Shown here: one piece after another, positions 1 to 5,710 of the stretch
How positions within the stretch are numbered: position 1 is the first letter of the stretch
Layout: each line of letters starts with the position of its first letter
Source of the DNA: Pseudomonadota bacterium
GTDB lineage: Bacteria; Pseudomonadota; Alphaproteobacteria; Acetobacterales; Acetobacteraceae
Assembly (NCBI GenBank): GCA_021845835.1
Contig: JAJZVE010000337.1
Location: 1-5,710, forward strand
Length of the DNA: 5,710 nt
Direction: 5' to 3'
The notes under the pieces: generated by a model
Database searches by the model: none
Seen by the model: only the letters and a program-made list of their open reading frames with translations
Told to the model about the DNA's origin: nothing
Translations under genes and position numbers: made by a program

Positions 1-115
1 TCGTCAGCAAGTCTCTGACGATGGCGGCAATCACCTCGGTGGCTGCCTTGTTGGCAGCGGTGCCGGTGAGCTCGGCCGACTCCTGGATGACCTGGGCAAT
101 AAAGGCCTTCGACAT
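1..115 (-). CDS. HU/IHF-family DNA-binding protein, N-terminal part (cut by left edge)
   Basis: Reading leftward from the ATG at 115-113, 38 codons are open to the window edge and begin MSKAFIAQVIQESAELTG. The pattern is that of the HU/IHF N-terminus: a first amphipathic helix (about residues 2-13), a short turn with ELT at 15-17, then a second Ala-rich helix (about 20-37). Family members are roughly 90-residue dimeric nucleoid proteins that bend DNA and act in chromosome compaction, replication and transcription. The DNA-binding beta arm with its Pro and the GxGxF-type core would lie outside the window, so HU cannot be separated from IHF. The start is supported by AAGGGA at 130-125, 9 nt upstream. 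The gene diverges from murQ, with no sign of shared function. The family call is fairly sure; the exact paralogue is unknown. Confidence 0.75.
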   Translation of the reverse strand, partial: MSKAFIAQVIQESAELTGTAANKAATEVIAAIVRDLLT

Positions 116-169
116 GCGATTCGTTCCCTTCTCTTGCAGCTGTTACGGGTCGGTACGGACGCGAATCGC
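116..169 (-). repeat. 8-bp inverted repeat flanking the HU gene ribosome binding site
   Basis: GCGATTCG at 116-123 is the exact reverse complement of CGAATCGC at 162-169, with 38 nt between. In the minus-strand transcript the downstream arm directly abuts the AUG, and the Shine-Dalgarno is in the loop. The match stops at exactly 8 bp on both sides. It could be a translational control hairpin or a protein-binding dyad. An 8-bp match in this GC-rich leader could also be chance. Confidence 0.4.
125..130 (-). promoter_or_regulatory. Ribosome binding site of the HU-family gene
   Basis: The minus strand reads AGAAGGGA, then 9 nt, then ATG. This purine-rich stretch fixes the start at 115. It lies in the loop of the 116-169 inverted repeat, so its accessibility could depend on that structure. 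Confidence 0.55.
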
Positions 170-297
170 CCGCTCCGCCAGCGTAACCGAAAGTAGCAGC
201 CTCCTATCAGCGATTTTGTCGGCGCGCAAAAGCTTTCTTGCCGGGTGCTGCATCCGCCGCCACCCCCAGGCCGTTGCCGCGGCTCCTCCGCCCGCCC

Positions 298-317
298 CGC
301 CGGCTTGATCGCCGGCG
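298..317 (+). repeat. Perfect 7-bp hairpin in the murQ leader
   Basis: The sequence is CGCCGGC, a 6-nt loop TTGATC, then GCCGGCG, ending 41 nt before the murQ start. No T-run follows, so it does not look like an intrinsic terminator. It could be an operator dyad, for example for an RpiR/MurR- or GntR-type sugar regulator, or an mRNA leader structure. GCCGGC is itself self-complementary and common in such GC-rich DNA, which lowers the significance. Confidence 0.4.
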
Positions 318-345
318 CAAGCCCGTGTTCTCTGCACGTTCATTT

Positions 346-351
346 GGAAGG
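346..351 (+). promoter_or_regulatory. Ribosome binding site of murQ
   Basis: GGAAGG lies 7 nt before the GTG at 359. It decides the start in favour of 359 over the in-frame ATG at 245, which has no comparable site and would add a Pro-rich tail absent from the family. Confidence 0.7.
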
Positions 352-358
352 TCTTTGC

Positions 359-1264
359 GTGAACACGGCCCCTCCGTTGCCCGCGACCGAGCGGGCTGAT
401 CCCCGCTACCAGGAGATCGACGCCTGGCCGACGGACTCTGCGCTCGCCGCCTTGTTCGAATCGCAGCTTTCCGCCGCCGCCGCCGTCCGCGCCGCGCTGC
501 CCGCAATCGCCGCGGCAGCCACCGCCGCTGCCGAGCGGCTGCAGAGCGGCGGGCGGCTGGTCTATGCCGGCGCCGGCACCTCCGGCCGGCTGGCCGTGCT
601 GGACGCGGTGGAACTCGCACCAACCTTCGACTGGCCCGACGAGCGCCTGGTTTTGCTGCCGGCCGGCGGTGTCGCCGCGCTGACTTACGCGGTGGAAAAC
701 GCCGAGGACGACGCAGCGGCCGCGCGCCGTGCGGTGGCCGAACATGCCCTTGGCGGCGGCGACGCCGTGATCGGGGTCGCCGCCAGCGGATGCACGCCGT
801 TCACCTGCGCGGTACTGCAGGAAGCCGCCGCGCGCGGCGCGCTCACCATCGCCGTCGCCAACAGCCCGGCGACGCCGCTGCTCGCGCTCGCCGCGCATCC
901 GATCCTGGCCGAAACCGGGGCGGAACCGCTGGCCGGCTCGACGCGGCTCAAGGCCGGCACGGCGCAAAAGATCGTACTGAACCTGCTGTCCACCCTGCTG
1001 ATGCTGCGACTCGGCCGCGTACACCGCGGGCTGATGGTCGACCTGCGCGCCGGCAACGCCAAGCTGCGCGCCCGCGCGCTGCGCATGCTGCGCCACCTGA
1101 CCGGCGCCGCGGCCGAACCCGCCGCCGCCGCGCTGGCCGCGGCCGACGGCAACGTCAAAACCGCGGTGCTGCTGCTGCACGGCCTCGATCTTGCCGCCGC
1201 GCGCGCGCTGCTGGCGCGGCGGCACGGCCATCTGCGCGCGGCACTGCAGGAGATTTCGCCGTGA
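359..1264 (+). CDS. murQ: N-acetylmuramic acid 6-phosphate etherase (MurQ)
   Basis: This 301-residue cytoplasmic SIS-domain enzyme cleaves the D-lactyl ether of MurNAc-6-phosphate, giving GlcNAc-6-phosphate and D-lactate in cell-wall recycling. E. coli MurQ is about the same length. Visible features are the N-terminal TERADPRYQEIDAWPT (10-25), the sugar-phosphate loop YAGAGTSGRL (69-78), LDAVE ending at Glu85, VENAEDD with Glu116, the second SIS segment GVAASGCTP (139-147) and the family signature GSTRLKAGTAQK (193-204). Glu85 and Glu116 are 31 apart, as are the catalytic Glu83 and Glu114 reported for E. coli. NVKTAVLLL near the C-terminus also fits. The start is GTG. The stop overlaps the nagA start as GTGA, so the two are probably translationally coupled. 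No membrane segment or signal peptide is seen. The related GckR-like SIS proteins are much longer and do not fit. Confidence 0.95.
   Translation: MNTAPPLPATERADPRYQEIDAWPTDSALAALFESQLSAAAAVRAALPAIAAAATAAAERLQSGGRLVYAGAGTSGRLAVLDAVELAPTFDWPDERLVLLPAGGVAALTYAVENAEDDAAAARRAVAEHALGGGDAVIGVAASGCTPFTCAVLQEAAARGALTIAVANSPATPLLALAAHPILAETGAEPLAGSTRLKAGTAQKIVLNLLSTLLMLRLGRVHRGLMVDLRAGNAKLRARALRMLRHLTGAAAEPAAAALAAADGNVKTAVLLLHGLDLAAARALLARRHGHLRAALQEISP
1248..1253 (+). promoter_or_regulatory. Ribosome binding site of nagA inside the murQ end
   Basis: AGGAGA lies within the last murQ codons, 7 nt before the GTG at 1261. With the 4-nt overlap this supports the GTG start and coupled translation. Confidence 0.65.
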
Positions 1265-2400
1265 TCGCGCTGGCCGCGGCGGCCGTGTTCGACGGCCACG
1301 CGCGGCTCGGCCGGCGCGTCGTCGTCATCGACGGCGCCCGCATCGTCGCCGTCGCCGCGCAGGCGCCGCCCGGCGTCGCGGTCGAGTCGCTGGGCGAAGA
1401 CCTCGTGCTGGCGCCGGGATTTATCGATCTGCAGGTGAACGGCGGCGGCGGCGTCCTGTTCAACGACGCGCCGGATGTCGAGGGACTGCGCCGCATCGCC
1501 GCGGCGCATGCGCGTCTCGGCACGACCACGCTGTTCCCGACCCTGATCAGCGGGCCGCCAGGCCTGCGGCGGATCGCGATGGAGTCGGTGCGCGCGGCAC
1601 TTTCGCAAGACCTCCCCGGCATCTGCGGATTGCATCTGGAAGGCCCGTTCCTGGCGCCGGCGCGTCGCGGCATCCATCCGGCCGCGCATCTGACCACGCC
1701 GACCGACGCCGAGCTGGCCGAGCTGCGCGCGCCGTTCCCCGCGCCGCTGCTGCTGACGCTGGCGCCGGAGATCGTGCCGCCGGACGCGATCGCGGCGCTG
1801 GCGGGCGCCGGCCGGCGCGTGTTCCTCGGCCACAGCGCCGCGACACTGCCGCAGGCGGTGGCGGCGTTGCAGGCCGGCGCTGCAGGATTCACGCATCTGT
1901 TCAACGCCATGTCGCAGCTCGCCGCGCGCGCGCCGGGCATGGTCGGCGCGGCGCTGGACAGTGCGCAGGCGGCGGCCGGGATCATCGTCGATGGGCGGCA
2001 CGTCGATCCGGTGGCGATCCGTCTCGCCTTCGCGATGCTCGGCCCGGCGCGGCTGTTCCTGGTCTCCGACGCCATGCCCACGGTCGGCACTGCGGGGACG
2101 GCGGGGTTCATGCTGAACGGCCAGCCGATCCGGCTCGCCGACGGGCGCCTGACCGACGCCGCCGGCACGCTCGCGGGGGCGCATCTGTCGATGGCGGAGG
2201 CGGTGCGCAACGCCGTGCATCTGGCCGGCCTGCCGCCCGACGCCGCCCTGCGCATGGCGACGGCCACGCCTGCAGAATGCGCAGGGCTACCCGATCGCGG
2301 CCGGGTAGCGGCGGGCGAGCGCGCCGATCTGGTCGCGCTCGACCGCGATCTGCGGGTCCGGGCCGTCTGGCAGGGCGGCAAGCGACTCGTGCCGGGGTGA
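1261..2400 (+). CDS. nagA: N-acetylglucosamine-6-phosphate deacetylase (NagA)
   Basis: This 379-residue amidohydrolase-superfamily enzyme converts GlcNAc-6-phosphate, the MurQ product, to glucosamine-6-phosphate and acetate. E. coli NagA has 382 residues. A small N-terminal beta domain (about 1-50) leads to PGFIDLQVNGGGG (52-64). HLEGPF has metal ligand Glu127, FLGHSAAT has His191, and GFTHLFNAM has His212. DGRHVD (244-249) binds substrate in the family, and LVSDAMPTVG carries catalytic Asp270. LAGAHLSMAEAVRNAV and GRVAAGERADLVALD close the barrel and the C-terminal beta domain. The place of the usual HxH is Gln58-Val-Asn60, as in the mononuclear E. coli type. The GTG start overlaps the murQ stop. 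No signal peptide is seen, so it is cytoplasmic. Other amidohydrolases are unlikely given these motifs and the neighbour. Confidence 0.95.
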   Translation: MIALAAAAVFDGHARLGRRVVVIDGARIVAVAAQAPPGVAVESLGEDLVLAPGFIDLQVNGGGGVLFNDAPDVEGLRRIAAAHARLGTTTLFPTLISGPPGLRRIAMESVRAALSQDLPGICGLHLEGPFLAPARRGIHPAAHLTTPTDAELAELRAPFPAPLLLTLAPEIVPPDAIAALAGAGRRVFLGHSAATLPQAVAALQAGAAGFTHLFNAMSQLAARAPGMVGAALDSAQAAAGIIVDGRHVDPVAIRLAFAMLGPARLFLVSDAMPTVGTAGTAGFMLNGQPIRLADGRLTDAAGTLAGAHLSMAEAVRNAVHLAGLPPDAALRMATATPAECAGLPDRGRVAAGERADLVALDRDLRVRAVWQGGKRLVPG

Positions 2401-2424
2401 CGCGACTCGGCGCGCCGGGGGAGA
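2382..2424 (+). repeat. Imperfect tandem duplication across the nagA stop codon
   Basis: GCGACTCGTGCCGGGGTGAC (2382-2401) is followed at once by a similar unit, GCGACTCGGCGCGCCGGGGGAGAC (2402-2425). Both share GCGACTCG and GCCGGGG. The first copy carries the nagA stop; the second carries the Shine-Dalgarno of the next gene and the palindrome GGCGCGCC (2409-2416). It could be a small local duplication, or chance in a low-complexity GC-rich context. Confidence 0.4.
2417..2423 (+). promoter_or_regulatory. Ribosome binding site of the YhaO-like gene
   Basis: GGGGGAG lies 10 nt before the ATG at 2434, inside the 33-nt gap after nagA. No terminator hairpin with a T-run occurs in this gap, so read-through from nagA is likely. 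Confidence 0.55.
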
Positions 2425-2433
2425 CTGCGCTGC

Positions 2434-3699
2434 ATGGCGTCCTTCCGTTTCCTGCATGCCGCCGACCTGCACATCGACAGCCCGCTGCGCGGCCTGGAGG
2501 CCGAGGCGCCGGCCGTGCGCATCCGCACGGCGACGCGCGCCGCCTATGTCAACCTCATCGATCTGGCGCTGCGCGAACGGATCGCCTTCGTCGTCATCGC
2601 CGGCGACCTGTTCGACGGCGAATGGCAGGACTGGCGCACCGGCGGCTTCTTCGCGCAGGAAACCGCGCGCCTGACCCGCGCCGGCATCCGCGTGGTCGCG
2701 ATCCGCGGCAACCATGATGCGGAAAGCGTCATCGCGCAGCGGCTGGCGCTGCCGGAGGGCGCGCGGCTGCTGCGCGCCGACCGGCCGGAATCGGTGCGGC
2801 TCGCCGAGCACGATGTCTGCGTCCACGGCCAGAGCTTCGCCACCCGCGAGCTGACGCGCAACCTGGTGCCCGACTATCCGCCGCCGCTGCCCGGCCATTT
2901 CAACATCGGCCTGCTGCACACGGCGGCGAGCGGACGGCCCGGCCATGCCGCCTACGCGCCCTGCAGCGTCGAGCAACTCGCGGCCCACGGTTACGGCTAT
3001 TGGGCGCTCGGCCATGTCCACACGCGCGAAGTGCTGGCGGCCGGATCGTGCTGGATTGTGTTTCCCGGCAACACGCAGGGCCGGCACGCCAACGAGCCGG
3101 GGCCGAAAGGCGCGACCCTGGTCACGGTGCAGGACGGGCGCGTGACCGCGGCCGAGCACCGCGACCTCGATGCGGTGCGCTGGTCGCAGGCCACGCTCGA
3201 CCTCACCGGCGTCGCGACCGAGGACGCGGCGCTGGCGCGCGTGCGGGCGCTGGTCGCGACCGAGCTGGCGGCGGCGCAAGGCCGGCTGCTGGCGCTGCGG
3301 CTCACGCTGGCAGGGGCCTGCGCGGTGCATCCGCTGCTGCTGCGCGACCTCGGCGCGACGCGCGACAAGCTGCGCGCCGAGGCCGCCGCCTGTGCCGCCG
3401 ACGGCGAGCTGTGGCTGGAAGGCGTGCAGCTGCGCACCCGCCCGGCGCTTGATCGCGACACGCTGCGCGCGCGGACCGACGCGGTCGGCCAGCTTGTGCG
3501 CGCCATCGAATCCGATGCCGGCGAACATCTCGCCGACGGCGCGAAAGCCTACGCCGCCGCGCTGCTGAACCGTGCCAGCGGGCTGCGCGCGGCGCTGGGC
3601 GAGGATCATCCGGCGGTGCGGGCCGCCGCCGGCGCGCTGCCCGCCGAGCTGCTGGAGCGCGCGCGCGACCTGCTGCTGGCGCGGCTGGCGGAGGGCTGA
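2434..3699 (+). CDS. yhaO: YhaO/SbcD-like metallophosphoesterase (putative DNA repair exonuclease)
   Basis: This 421-residue protein has a complete calcineurin-like phosphoesterase domain of the Mre11/SbcD superfamily in its N-terminal half. Motifs in order are Asp11-x-His13 (HAADLHIDSP), GDLFD with Asp58, GNHD (92-95) with Asn93 and His94, LLH with His162, and GHVH (193-196). All expected metal-binding residues are present. FPGNTQGRHANEPGPKG (210-226) follows and is typical of the YhaO branch. Residues about 230-421 form an Ala/Arg-rich accessory region that probably contacts the partner ATPase. By family it should be a Mn-dependent DNA nuclease; B. subtilis YhaO has a similar length. The ATPase gene begins 6 nt downstream, which supports a SbcCD-like complex. 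Calling it sbcD proper is less likely because the partner is YhaN-like. Substrate and physiological role cannot be read from the sequence. Confidence 0.88.
   Translation: MASFRFLHAADLHIDSPLRGLEAEAPAVRIRTATRAAYVNLIDLALRERIAFVVIAGDLFDGEWQDWRTGGFFAQETARLTRAGIRVVAIRGNHDAESVIAQRLALPEGARLLRADRPESVRLAEHDVCVHGQSFATRELTRNLVPDYPPPLPGHFNIGLLHTAASGRPGHAAYAPCSVEQLAAHGYGYWALGHVHTREVLAAGSCWIVFPGNTQGRHANEPGPKGATLVTVQDGRVTAAEHRDLDAVRWSQATLDLTGVATEDAALARVRALVATELAAAQGRLLALRLTLAGACAVHPLLLRDLGATRDKLRAEAAACAADGELWLEGVQLRTRPALDRDTLRARTDAVGQLVRAIESDAGEHLADGAKAYAAALLNRASGLRAALGEDHPAVRAAAGALPAELLERARDLLLARLAEG
3690..3695 (+). promoter_or_regulatory. Ribosome binding site of the YhaN-like gene
   Basis: GGAGGG, at the very end of the YhaO-like gene, lies 10 nt before the ATG at 3706. 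Translation of the pair is therefore probably coupled. Confidence 0.65.
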
Positions 3700-3705
3700 T
3701 CGGCG

Positions 3706-5710
3706 ATGCGGCTCACCTCGCTCACGCTGACCAACTACGGCCCGTTCCGCGCCGAGTGCATCGCCTTCGATCCGGCGCCGGGCCGGCTCAACCTGCTGAT
3801 CGCGCCCAACGGCGCCGGCAAGTCGGTGCTGCGCGGCGCGTTCTGCGACCTGCTGTTCAATATTCCCGGCCAGACCGCGATGGGCTTCCGCTACGGCTAC
3901 GGCGGCATGCGGCTCGCCGCCGAGGCCATCGCGCCGGACGGCACGCCGTTCGCGTTCGCGCGGCGCAAGGGCCAGGGCAACACGCTGCTCGACGCCGATG
4001 GCGCGCCGCTCGATCCGGCGGCGCTCGCCCGCCTGCTCGGCACCGCCGATCGCACGCTGCTGGAACGGCTGTTCGCGCTGGACACGGAGCGGCTGCGCCG
4101 CGGCGGTGAGGCGCTGCTCGCCTCCGACGGCGCGGTGGCCGATGCGCTGCTCTCGGCCGCCGGCGGCCTGCGGCAGGCGCGGCAATTGCGCGTGACGCTG
4201 GAGGACGCCCGCGACGCGCTGGCGCCGGAGCGGAAGTCGCAGACGCGGCCGTTCTATGCCGCGCTCGACCATTTCCTCGACGCACAGCGCCGGCTCACCG
4301 CCTCCGTGCAGCGGCCGGAATGGCGCGAGAAGCAGGAAACCGAATTCCGTCATCTGGAAGCGGCATTGGCGCAGGCGCGCAAGGAATCTCACGCTGCCGC
4401 GCAGCGTCTCGCGCAGTTGCAGCGCGTCCGGCTCGTCGCCGGCACGCTGCGGCAACACGACGACGCGGCGGCGTGGCTCGCCGCGCACCCGGACGCCCCA
4501 ACGCTACCGCCCGGCACCGGCGCGCGGCTGGCGCAGGCGGCGGAGGCGCTCACGCGCGCGGAGTTACTGTTGCAACGCGAGCGAACGGCGCGTGACGCGG
4601 CGGCACAGGCGCTGGCCGGCATCGCCCGCGATGCAGCGGTGACGGACGCGGCCAAGGCGATCGACTCGCTGCTCCGCCGTGCCAGCGTCGCCGCCCAGGC
4701 GCTGCGCGACATCCCCAAGCGGGCGGCGGAACTGGCGGCCTCCGAGGACCGCATCGCCGCCCTGCTGCGCGACCTCGGCATCGACCTGCCAACCGCCCGC
4801 GCCGCCGAGGCGATCCCGCGCGATGCCCTGGTCACGGAAGCGCGCCGCCTGTTCTCCGCCCACGAAAAACTGCAGGCCGAACTCGACCGCCTGCCGGACG
4901 AACAGGCCGCCGTCACGCGCGAGATCGAGCGGACCGAGACGGAACTCGCACGCCTCCCCGCGCCCGCCGATACGGAGGCGGTGGAGCGCGAGGCCCGCGA
5001 AAGCCGCCGCACCGGCGATCCCGCGCAGCTTGCGCAGCGTGCGGCGCAGGTAATTGCGGAGACTTCGGCCGCCCTTGCCGCCGCGCAGCGCCGCATTCCC
5101 GTCTGGCCGGAAGGCGGCGTGGCGCTGCCGGTGCAGCCGCAATCCGCCTACGAGCGGCTGGACGCGGCGCGCGCCGATGCCGCCGCCCGGTTGCAGGCCG
5201 CCGACAGCGAACTTGCCAGGTTGCGCGCGGAGGATGCGGCCGAGGCAGTGCGGCTGGCGAAACTCGCCGAAGCCGGCCCCCTGCCGGACGCCGCCGCCAT
5301 CGCCGCCGCCCGCGCGCGGCGGGATGCAGGCTGGCAATTGATCTACCGCCGCGCCTTCACCCCGTCACCGCCGCCGCCCGAGGCAGAAACCGCCTGGGCC
5401 GGCGAGACGCCGCTGCCGCTCGCCTTCGAGCGCGCCGTCGCCGAGGCGGACGGCCTTGCCGATCTGCGCAACCGCGAATCGGCGCGCGTGGCGCAGGCCG
5501 CCGAACTCGCCCGGCTGCGCACCGAGCGGCAGCCCGGCTTCGCCGCCGCCGAAGCGGCGCGCCGGCAGGCGGACGCCGCGCACGAGGCCGCCCGTGCCGC
5601 GTGGCAGCTTGCGCTGGACCCGCTCGGCCTCGCGGCGGCGACCACGCTCGCGGAGTTGCGCCCTCTGCTCGCCGGCCGCGACAAGGTGATCGACGCGCTG
5701 CGCGAACGCG
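3706..5710 (+). CDS. yhaN: YhaN-like AAA/SMC-type coiled-coil ATPase, N-terminal part (cut by right edge)
   Basis: From ATG 3706 the frame is open for 668 codons to the edge, with no stop seen in a codon-by-codon reading. It begins MRLTSLTLTNYGPFR, the usual Rad50/SbcC/RecF-like N-terminal strand, followed by a Walker A region IAPNGAGKSVLRGAFCDLLF (32-51) with Lys39 and Ser40. LFALDTERLRRGGEALL (122-138) is typical of the YhaN family. From about residue 160 there are long Ala/Arg/Glu/Gln heptad-like stretches (coiled coil). They are broken near IPVWPEGG (464-471), and the family-like RRDAGWQLIYRR starts near residue 538. Signature motif, Walker B and D-loop must lie beyond the window; family members are often about 1,000 residues or more. 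It probably drives the upstream nuclease on DNA ends. Alternative names are SbcC-like or RecF/RecN/SMC-like ATPase; the neighbour and motifs favour YhaN. Confidence 0.85.
   Translation, partial: MRLTSLTLTNYGPFRAECIAFDPAPGRLNLLIAPNGAGKSVLRGAFCDLLFNIPGQTAMGFRYGYGGMRLAAEAIAPDGTPFAFARRKGQGNTLLDADGAPLDPAALARLLGTADRTLLERLFALDTERLRRGGEALLASDGAVADALLSAAGGLRQARQLRVTLEDARDALAPERKSQTRPFYAALDHFLDAQRRLTASVQRPEWREKQETEFRHLEAALAQARKESHAAAQRLAQLQRVRLVAGTLRQHDDAAAWLAAHPDAPTLPPGTGARLAQAAEALTRAELLLQRERTARDAAAQALAGIARDAAVTDAAKAIDSLLRRASVAAQALRDIPKRAAELAASEDRIAALLRDLGIDLPTARAAEAIPRDALVTEARRLFSAHEKLQAELDRLPDEQAAVTREIERTETELARLPAPADTEAVEREARESRRTGDPAQLAQRAAQVIAETSAALAAAQRRIPVWPEGGVALPVQPQSAYERLDAARADAAARLQAADSELARLRAEDAAEAVRLAKLAEAGPLPDAAAIAAARARRDAGWQLIYRRAFTPSPPPPEAETAWAGETPLPLAFERAVAEADGLADLRNRESARVAQAAELARLRTERQPGFAAAEAARRQADAAHEAARAAWQLALDPLGLAAATTLAELRPLLAGRDKVIDALRER

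Larger units (their letters stand above)
116..358. promoter_or_regulatory. Divergent intergenic region between the HU-family gene and murQ
   Basis: This is the only substantial non-coding stretch and must hold the promoters of the minus-strand HU gene and of the plus-strand murQ series. The part around 181-240 is clearly less GC-rich than its flanks, with TTTTGT, a CAAAAGCTTTC stretch and the 8-bp palindrome AAAGCTTT at 229-236. It is the most likely promoter area. I could not place a convincing -35/-10 pair. The best minus-strand attempt (TTGCGC at 229-224, then TAGGAG at 206-201, 17-nt spacer) has a poor -10. For murQ, TTGATC at 305-310 with TTCTCT at 328-333 is also weak. No tRNA, terminator or small gene is evident. 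Confidence 0.5.

Noticed and set aside
201..229. Possible minus-strand promoter TTGCGC, 17 nt, TAGGAG for the HU gene
   Set aside because: The -10 is poor, and the TAGGAGG stretch looks like a chance purine run. The location is plausible but the elements are not convincing.
305..333. Possible sigma-70 promoter TTGATC, 17 nt, TTCTCT before murQ
   Set aside because: The -10 hexamer matches the consensus at only two positions, and TTGATC is the loop of the dyad. Too weak to list as a promoter.
245..358. An N-terminal extension of MurQ starting at the in-frame ATG at 245
   Set aside because: It would add 38 Pro/Ala/Arg-rich residues not found in the family and has no ribosome binding site, whereas GTG 359 has GGAAGG at 7 nt and gives the usual length.
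143..1231. A 362-codon minus-strand open frame covering murQ and the intergenic region
   Set aside because: Its composition is Gly/Arg/Gln-rich without motifs, and it is opposite a clear murQ. It is an antisense shadow.
2287..4488. A 733-codon open frame on the minus strand opposite nagA, the YhaO-like gene and the ATPase gene
   Set aside because: The translation is low-complexity Arg/Gln/Gly-rich with no recognisable domain, and it lies opposite three genes with strong motifs. Long antisense frames are expected in such GC-rich DNA.
2434..5710. The nuclease-ATPase pair as a new anti-phage defence system
   Set aside because: Both proteins fit the known YhaO/YhaN (SbcCD-like) families, base composition matches the housekeeping neighbours, and no integrase, transposase, toxin or other defence gene is nearby.
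1..5710. Search for tRNA or rRNA genes, CRISPR arrays, insertion sequences and intrinsic terminators
   Set aside because: I saw no cloverleaf-like segment, no regularly spaced repeats, no transposase motifs or terminal repeats, and no hairpin followed by a T-run.

Overview
The window is very GC-rich (by eye about 70% or more, with mostly G/C third positions) and almost fully coding. It reads as chromosomal DNA of a Gram-negative proteobacterium. The MurQ N-terminus (TERADPRYQEIDAWPTD, then VELAPTFDWPDER) and the YhaO/YhaN-type pair resemble alphaproteobacterial versions I know, so an alphaproteobacterium, perhaps Rhodospirillales-like, is my best guess. This rests on remembered family features, not on a search.

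Layout: (1) positions 1-115, minus strand, hold the 5' end of a gene for an HU/IHF-family nucleoid protein that runs off the left edge. (2) Positions 116-358 are a divergent intergenic region with the HU leader, the murQ leader and two inverted repeats. (3) From 359 to the right edge, four plus-strand genes lie head to tail: murQ (MurNAc-6-phosphate etherase), nagA (GlcNAc-6-phosphate deacetylase, 4-nt overlap with murQ), a YhaO/SbcD-like metallophosphoesterase (33-nt gap), and a YhaN/SbcC-like coiled-coil ATPase (6-nt gap) cut by the right edge after 668 codons.

How they work together: MurQ and NagA catalyse consecutive cytoplasmic steps of cell-wall amino-sugar recycling. MurNAc-6-P becomes GlcNAc-6-P plus D-lactate, and GlcNAc-6-P becomes GlcN-6-P plus acetate. 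The second pair is a presumed nuclease-ATPase complex of the SbcCD/Rad50-Mre11 superfamily. Same strand, tight spacing and a Shine-Dalgarno before each gene fit one transcript or two abutting operons. No terminator is visible between them.

All families are recognisable. I found no convincing new system. The points worth a second look are the recycling/nuclease-ATPase linkage, an inverted repeat enclosing the HU ribosome binding site, a perfect hairpin in the murQ leader, an imperfect duplication across the nagA stop codon, and a non-canonical Walker A in the ATPase.
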